Shown here: positions 60,061 to 64,000 of the stretch, piece by piece
Layout: every line of letters starts with the position of its first letter
Position numbering within the stretch: the stretch's first letter is position 1
Assembly: GCF_014898055.3 (NCBI RefSeq)
Contig: NW_026555331.1
Span: 107,381,194 to 107,445,193, forward strand
Reading direction: 5' to 3'
DNA length: 64,000 bases
DNA from: Talpa occidentalis
Lineage: Eukaryota; Chordata; Mammalia; Eulipotyphla; Talpidae
Translations under genes and position numbers: made by a program
Notes under the pieces: generated by a model
Database searches by the model: none
What the model was told of the DNA's origin: nothing
The model's input: the letters and a program-made list of their open reading frames with translations, nothing else

Positions 60061-60529
60061 AAAACTATCTTGTAATAGTCATTAAAACAAATATACAATT
60101 TTTATTGTGGGCCTGCCTTCCTATGAGCTAAGTCCTCTTCTACAATCTTGGGATGTATCTATGAGCAAAATGTACAATAATCTTTGGTCTTGGGAAAATC
60201 ACCCAAACGTGGGAAGATGGAGAAATACAAAACATAAAAAACAGTAGCAACAATTAGGCAAATTTTTAATATTTGTTACATTTGTAATAATAAAAGAAGG
60301 TGGTCATTGCTATGGCCAAGGAAAGGACTGGGAGTGTGGGGGGTGGGTGTGGAGGTGGCAGATGGTGATTCTGAATAGGGAGGCCAGAGGCCTATGAAAA
60401 GATGAAACTACAACCAGATTTGGTGGAGGTCAGAACAAACAGATGGCTGCAAAACATAAAATTTAAAAACTTACTACTAATAAAATCAAACAAACATTAC
60501 AATCAACATTATAATATCGCACTTATTAA

Positions 60530-60960
60530 AATGGCCTAAACTTCTAAAAATATAGGCTTGGTGATGCTCTGTCACAATATCACACATCAGGAGAAGGTAT
60601 TAACTTCTCCAGTTGTTCCTGACAACAATGGAATGACATGGAACAAGGAGTCTTAACAATGTTTAAGCACAGTCATTCCACATCTGTGAACATGTGGTTA
60701 AAAAAGTCATCAGAATTGTTTACAAAATTTTTGCAGAAGTTATATAATTGTAATTTGGAAATTTGGAAATATCACACATTTCCTATAATGGGGATAAATC
60801 AAAAATTAATATGGTACTTTCAAGTAATGTAATGATGTGAAATCTTTAAAAATGATGATTTTTTGAAGAATATTTAATGAGTAGAAAACTTGTTTATATC
60901 TAGAAAGTGTTTCAAAAATATACCTATTAAATGTTAGAAGTAGTAACAAACCTCAGGTGG
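60530..60960 (+). mobile_element. Possible old LINE-1 3' fragment, plus strand
   Basis: 'atggtactttcaagtaatgtaatgatgtgaaatctttaaaaatgatgattttttgaagaatatttaatgag' resembles the L1M4/L1ME 3' pattern. Weak. Confidence 0.45.
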
Positions 60961-61129
60961 TGGGGTTACGGGTGCTTAAAAGTAATTTCTTATTGATAGG
61001 TGTGTGGAACACATTAAACATTCATGCACAATACATATCTTAGTTGCATTGTTAAAAATGACTATCACTTGTGTCTTCCTTGTTCCTTTTCTCCCACTTC
61101 TTTCTCCTGCTTCAACTGCTTCTTCTGGT

Positions 61130-61500
61130 ACAGGTAAGTCAAAGGGTAGTTACCGCTTTCACTCCCTGCCAGTTGCACTATAGAGGCCGCTGTAACCTCA
61201 TCCTGCTCCTCATCCTCACTAGCAATTTACATCTATAATTTAACTTTTCTGTTTTTGATATTTGCATGGGTGAAGAGTAAAGTCCTGTTTTGAATTGCAT
61301 TTCTGTGACTTCCGGTGAGGTTGAACTTTCTTTATGTTACTCTCAGCCATGTGGGCTTCCTCTTCGGTGAATTCTCTTCACTTATCTTTAGCCCATTTTC
61401 TGGTTAGGCATGTTGCTCATTCATTGTGCTGACTTGGAGACATTCCTCATCATTTTGGATGGTTGGCTGTGGTCAGTTTTGCAACTCATGTATCTTCTTT
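61130..61500 (-). mobile_element. Old LINE-1 ORF2-end fragment, minus strand
   Basis: 'tcctgctcctcatcctcactagcaattt', 'tcctgttttgaattgcatttctgtgacttccggtgaggttgaactttctttatg' and 'ctttagcccattttctggttagg' are the complement of ORF2 C-terminal coding sequence. Non-coding now. Confidence 0.7.
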
Positions 61501-63299
61501 CAACCTGTTTCCTTTCTGTAAACTTTTGATATGTCTTGAATCTTGATCTATCAGCTTTCTGACTCTCCATTGTATTTCCATGTGGGACCTAGATCTTTAG
61601 TTACATTTTGTTTTGGGTTTCTATATTCATCATTTTGTTCTCTCCTCATTCCATTTTTGTCTTTTCCCACATTATTCTGTGATTAATTATCAAGTTTGTC
61701 CTCCACATTACTTAATCAGTATGTTAAGGTCAATTCTGCTATTTCTGCCATCAAGGCTTAATTCTGTTTTTAAAAATTTTTGTTTCCTTGCAGCATTTCT
61801 TCTGTAAACCTTACTTTGTTCTCATTTTATTGCTTATCAGTCTATTTGCTCCCTAACTGTTTTTCTATTCCATCTCATCAACTACTGAAAAACAAACAAC
61901 CTACAATTTTTTTTCTTTTTCCTTCCTTGAGCAAAAATGTCTAGAATTATTCTTTGTCTGGGTCTTTCAGAAGGTTTGACTTTCCCTGATCCCTCCAAAT
62001 TTTGGGGTTGTTCCATCCTCACACAGGAAGTTGGTGGGAAGCACCCCAACTTCTCTGTGCTCTGACCACTTCTGTAGTGGCTGAATCTCTTTCCTGAAGT
62101 CACAGATGGAAGGTAGGTTGGTGAGCCCAGCGCCTCACACATTTCCTGTCTAGTTCTGCGCCCTCAGACAGAAATGGGATCCACTCCTACGTCCATTGCC
62201 GGCTCTCCAGCACATGAAACAGATGGACTGCATGGAAAACTATAGCCCTAGTTTTTACTGCTTCTATTTCTATCTTCTCCCAGGCCCATAGTGTTTTATT
62301 TCTGGAGACTACTATGCTGGTAGTCCACAACCTAAGTCTTGCCCAGGTGTTTTCTAAAGAGTTGAAGTCTCTGGATGGAGATGGGGGTGAGATGGGGGTG
62401 AGTGAAATAAGAAATTACCATCTGGCTGTCCTATAAAATAAAATGAGCTCAGTGAAGAATTAGCTGGCTAGTTTTCTGGTAGGTAGAGTTCATGTGTTTC
62501 TCAGCTATACCTTATACAATGAGAGGAGACAAAGGATTTTTCTTCCTTCAGGTGTCCTTCCTTGGTTTCCCTTTAGAGACAAAATCCCAGGTGTCCTCCA
62601 TTGTGCCATGGTGCTTCTGAGTGTGGTGGTGGTGGCGTTAACTCCAGGTTCTCCTGGATTGCGGATACAAATGCCTTCTTTTAGCTTTCACCGGTGTTTT
62701 CAATGATCATTTTGTGTGTTTGCGAAGCTATTTTAAGGAGACATTGTGAAAGACCAGAAGCCACTTAAAGCTGACCCATTCCTTTAAGGAACCACGGCTT
62801 CAGTCCTGGCCATGGTGGAACATTGATCTTTGCAGGTAAAGTTCTTCAAGGACACCTGCAGGTCAAGTCAGGACCCTTCTGGAAAACTAACAGGCTTGAC
62901 ACAGCTCCAAGTATTTGGGCAAGCAATTCTCCTTGAAAGAAAAAAAATTTGCTGGAGTGATTTTAAAGTCTGATATTATTAATGCTCACCTCTACCATAT
63001 AGAGTTTTGATATAGTTTCTCCTCACCTTATGAGCTTTACAGAAATTGCTTCTTGATTAGCTCACTCTAACTTTATGAAAATAGAAAAAGTAATAAAACT
63101 GTCTGGTTGTATAGAATGGCTATACAATGAGAGAAGGGAGAAAGAATGATATAAAATGAGATAAATAATATGTGGTAAGAGCTATATGATTTAGCATGTT
63201 GTGCTGCTATGATTTGGTATTACTTCTCTTTCTTTCTTCAGGTCCAAAGGCCAATGAAAAACAAAAGTTGTTAGGTAGCCCTTATTTCAACACAGGGCT
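61501..63299. other. About 1.8 kb without recognised gene or repeat
   Basis: A T-rich tract lies at 61904-61918. No gene or firm repeat family. Confidence 0.5.
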
Positions 63300-63410
63300 A
63301 TACCAGCTGTATATAAGATTGCCAAATAAAATAGAGCATGTCTAGCTAAATTTGAATGACAAATAAACCATAAACGATTGTTTTATTATGAGTATGTCCA
63401 AAATACATAG
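63300..63410. mobile_element. Possible old mammalian repeat fragment
   Basis: 'agattgccaaataaaatagagcatgtctagctaaatttgaatgacaaataaaccataaacgattgttttattatgagtatgtcc' follows a phrase that recurs in mammals (AGATTGCCAGATAAAATACAGGACACC…). Family not named. Confidence 0.45.
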
Positions 63411-64000
63411 GACTTGCAAAAGGTGGTGTCTTTTTAGTATTTTTAGTGATGCTTTGACTGCATAAAATAACAGAGGCTGAGGGGGCAGGTGATAGAATTT
63501 TGGAGACATTTGCTAGAGTTTTGGTGTCATTCCCACTGTCTCCCATTTCCATGGGTGAGGAAGGGTGTGTTTCCTTCTATAAATGCCTGCTCAGAAAGGA
63601 CCAAAGCACTTGGCACTAGCAGCCTGGATCTACAGAGAGCTGGTGGGAGTCAGCTGCCTGGTAGTGGGCAAGGCAGAGAGGCTGCACTTGACACCAAGCT
63701 AGGCCTCTGCAGAAGGCAAGACAGAGAAGTATGTTTCTCACACATCAGATGTGGTCCCGTGAGAGGGACTGAACCTACATGTTAGTTGCACTCAGGTGGG
63801 CTTTCTTCCAGCTTTGAAGTGACTTTGGCGAAAAGAGAGATATCAATTGCAGGTACTAAGAAGGTTGGTGCAAAGTGTTACCTGGAGGGAACTGAGTTTG
63901 ATGTTCACAGAGAAAAAATTCTGTGGGATTTGTGAAAGTGCCCCAAAGAAGGAAACTTTATAAAGGCCAGGGAACGTCAGATCTTTCATTCATTCATTCA
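63411..64000. other. Unassigned; ends in a TTCA repeat
   Basis: No gene is recognised. The last 15 bases are TTCATTCATTCATTCA, which may begin an old repeat. Confidence 0.5.

Noticed and set aside
1..64000. Bacterial-type features: operons, CRISPR arrays, riboswitches, insertion sequences
   Set aside because: The window is mammalian. Repeats are retroposons, satellites and old transposons; no direct-repeat/spacer pattern is present.

Overview
This window is mammalian nuclear DNA, and I see no complete protein-coding gene, rRNA or functional tRNA gene in it. The main evidence is its interspersed repeats: ancient MIR and L2 fragments, old and young LINE-1 pieces, an MLT1-type LTR, other LTR-like segments, and 14 copies of a tRNA-derived SINE of about 260-300 bp. 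The SINE begins GCCTCCCTGGTGGCGCA, carries RNA polymerase III A and B boxes, and ends in an (AATA)n-CTT-A-rich tail. Its look suggests a laurasiatherian, and I lean toward a bat (rhinolophoid type). That placement rests on memory of SINE families and is not proven here.

Layout. Bases 1-36,000 are SINE-rich (13 of 14 copies, most with visible target-site duplications). They also hold a candidate LTR near 1 kb, a candidate minus-strand LTR at 13.5-14.4 kb that a SINE has interrupted, a CpG-dense non-repetitive patch at 21.7-21.96 kb with a consensus splice donor, two candidate LTRs facing each other at 28.9-30.2 kb, a 5'-truncated young LINE-1 at 32.4-33.4 kb with a perfect 15-bp duplication, and a decayed ERVL-like pol region at 34.3-36.3 kb with a SINE inside it.

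Bases 36,000-64,000 are AT-richer with only one SINE. They hold old LINE-1 pieces (41.7-42.6, 59.0-61.5 kb), a short terminal-inverted-repeat DNA transposon relic (44.4-44.95 kb), an MLT1 LTR (45.6-46.0 kb) and an L2 copy (57.9-58.4 kb). A stretch of about 3 kb (47.95-51.05 kb) shows no recognisable repeat. It contains a perfect RFX X-box and a compound octamer/POU plus TAATTA-type homeodomain site, so it is the best candidate for a conserved regulatory block.

The window therefore reads as intergenic or long-intron sequence, possibly with one promoter/first exon (21.7 kb) and a distal regulatory block (48-51 kb). Almost all open frames are under 120 codons, many lack ATG, and many lie in SINEs. 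I did not find an undescribed multi-gene system. The items worth following are the CpG patch, the X-box/POU block and the SINE subfamily history.
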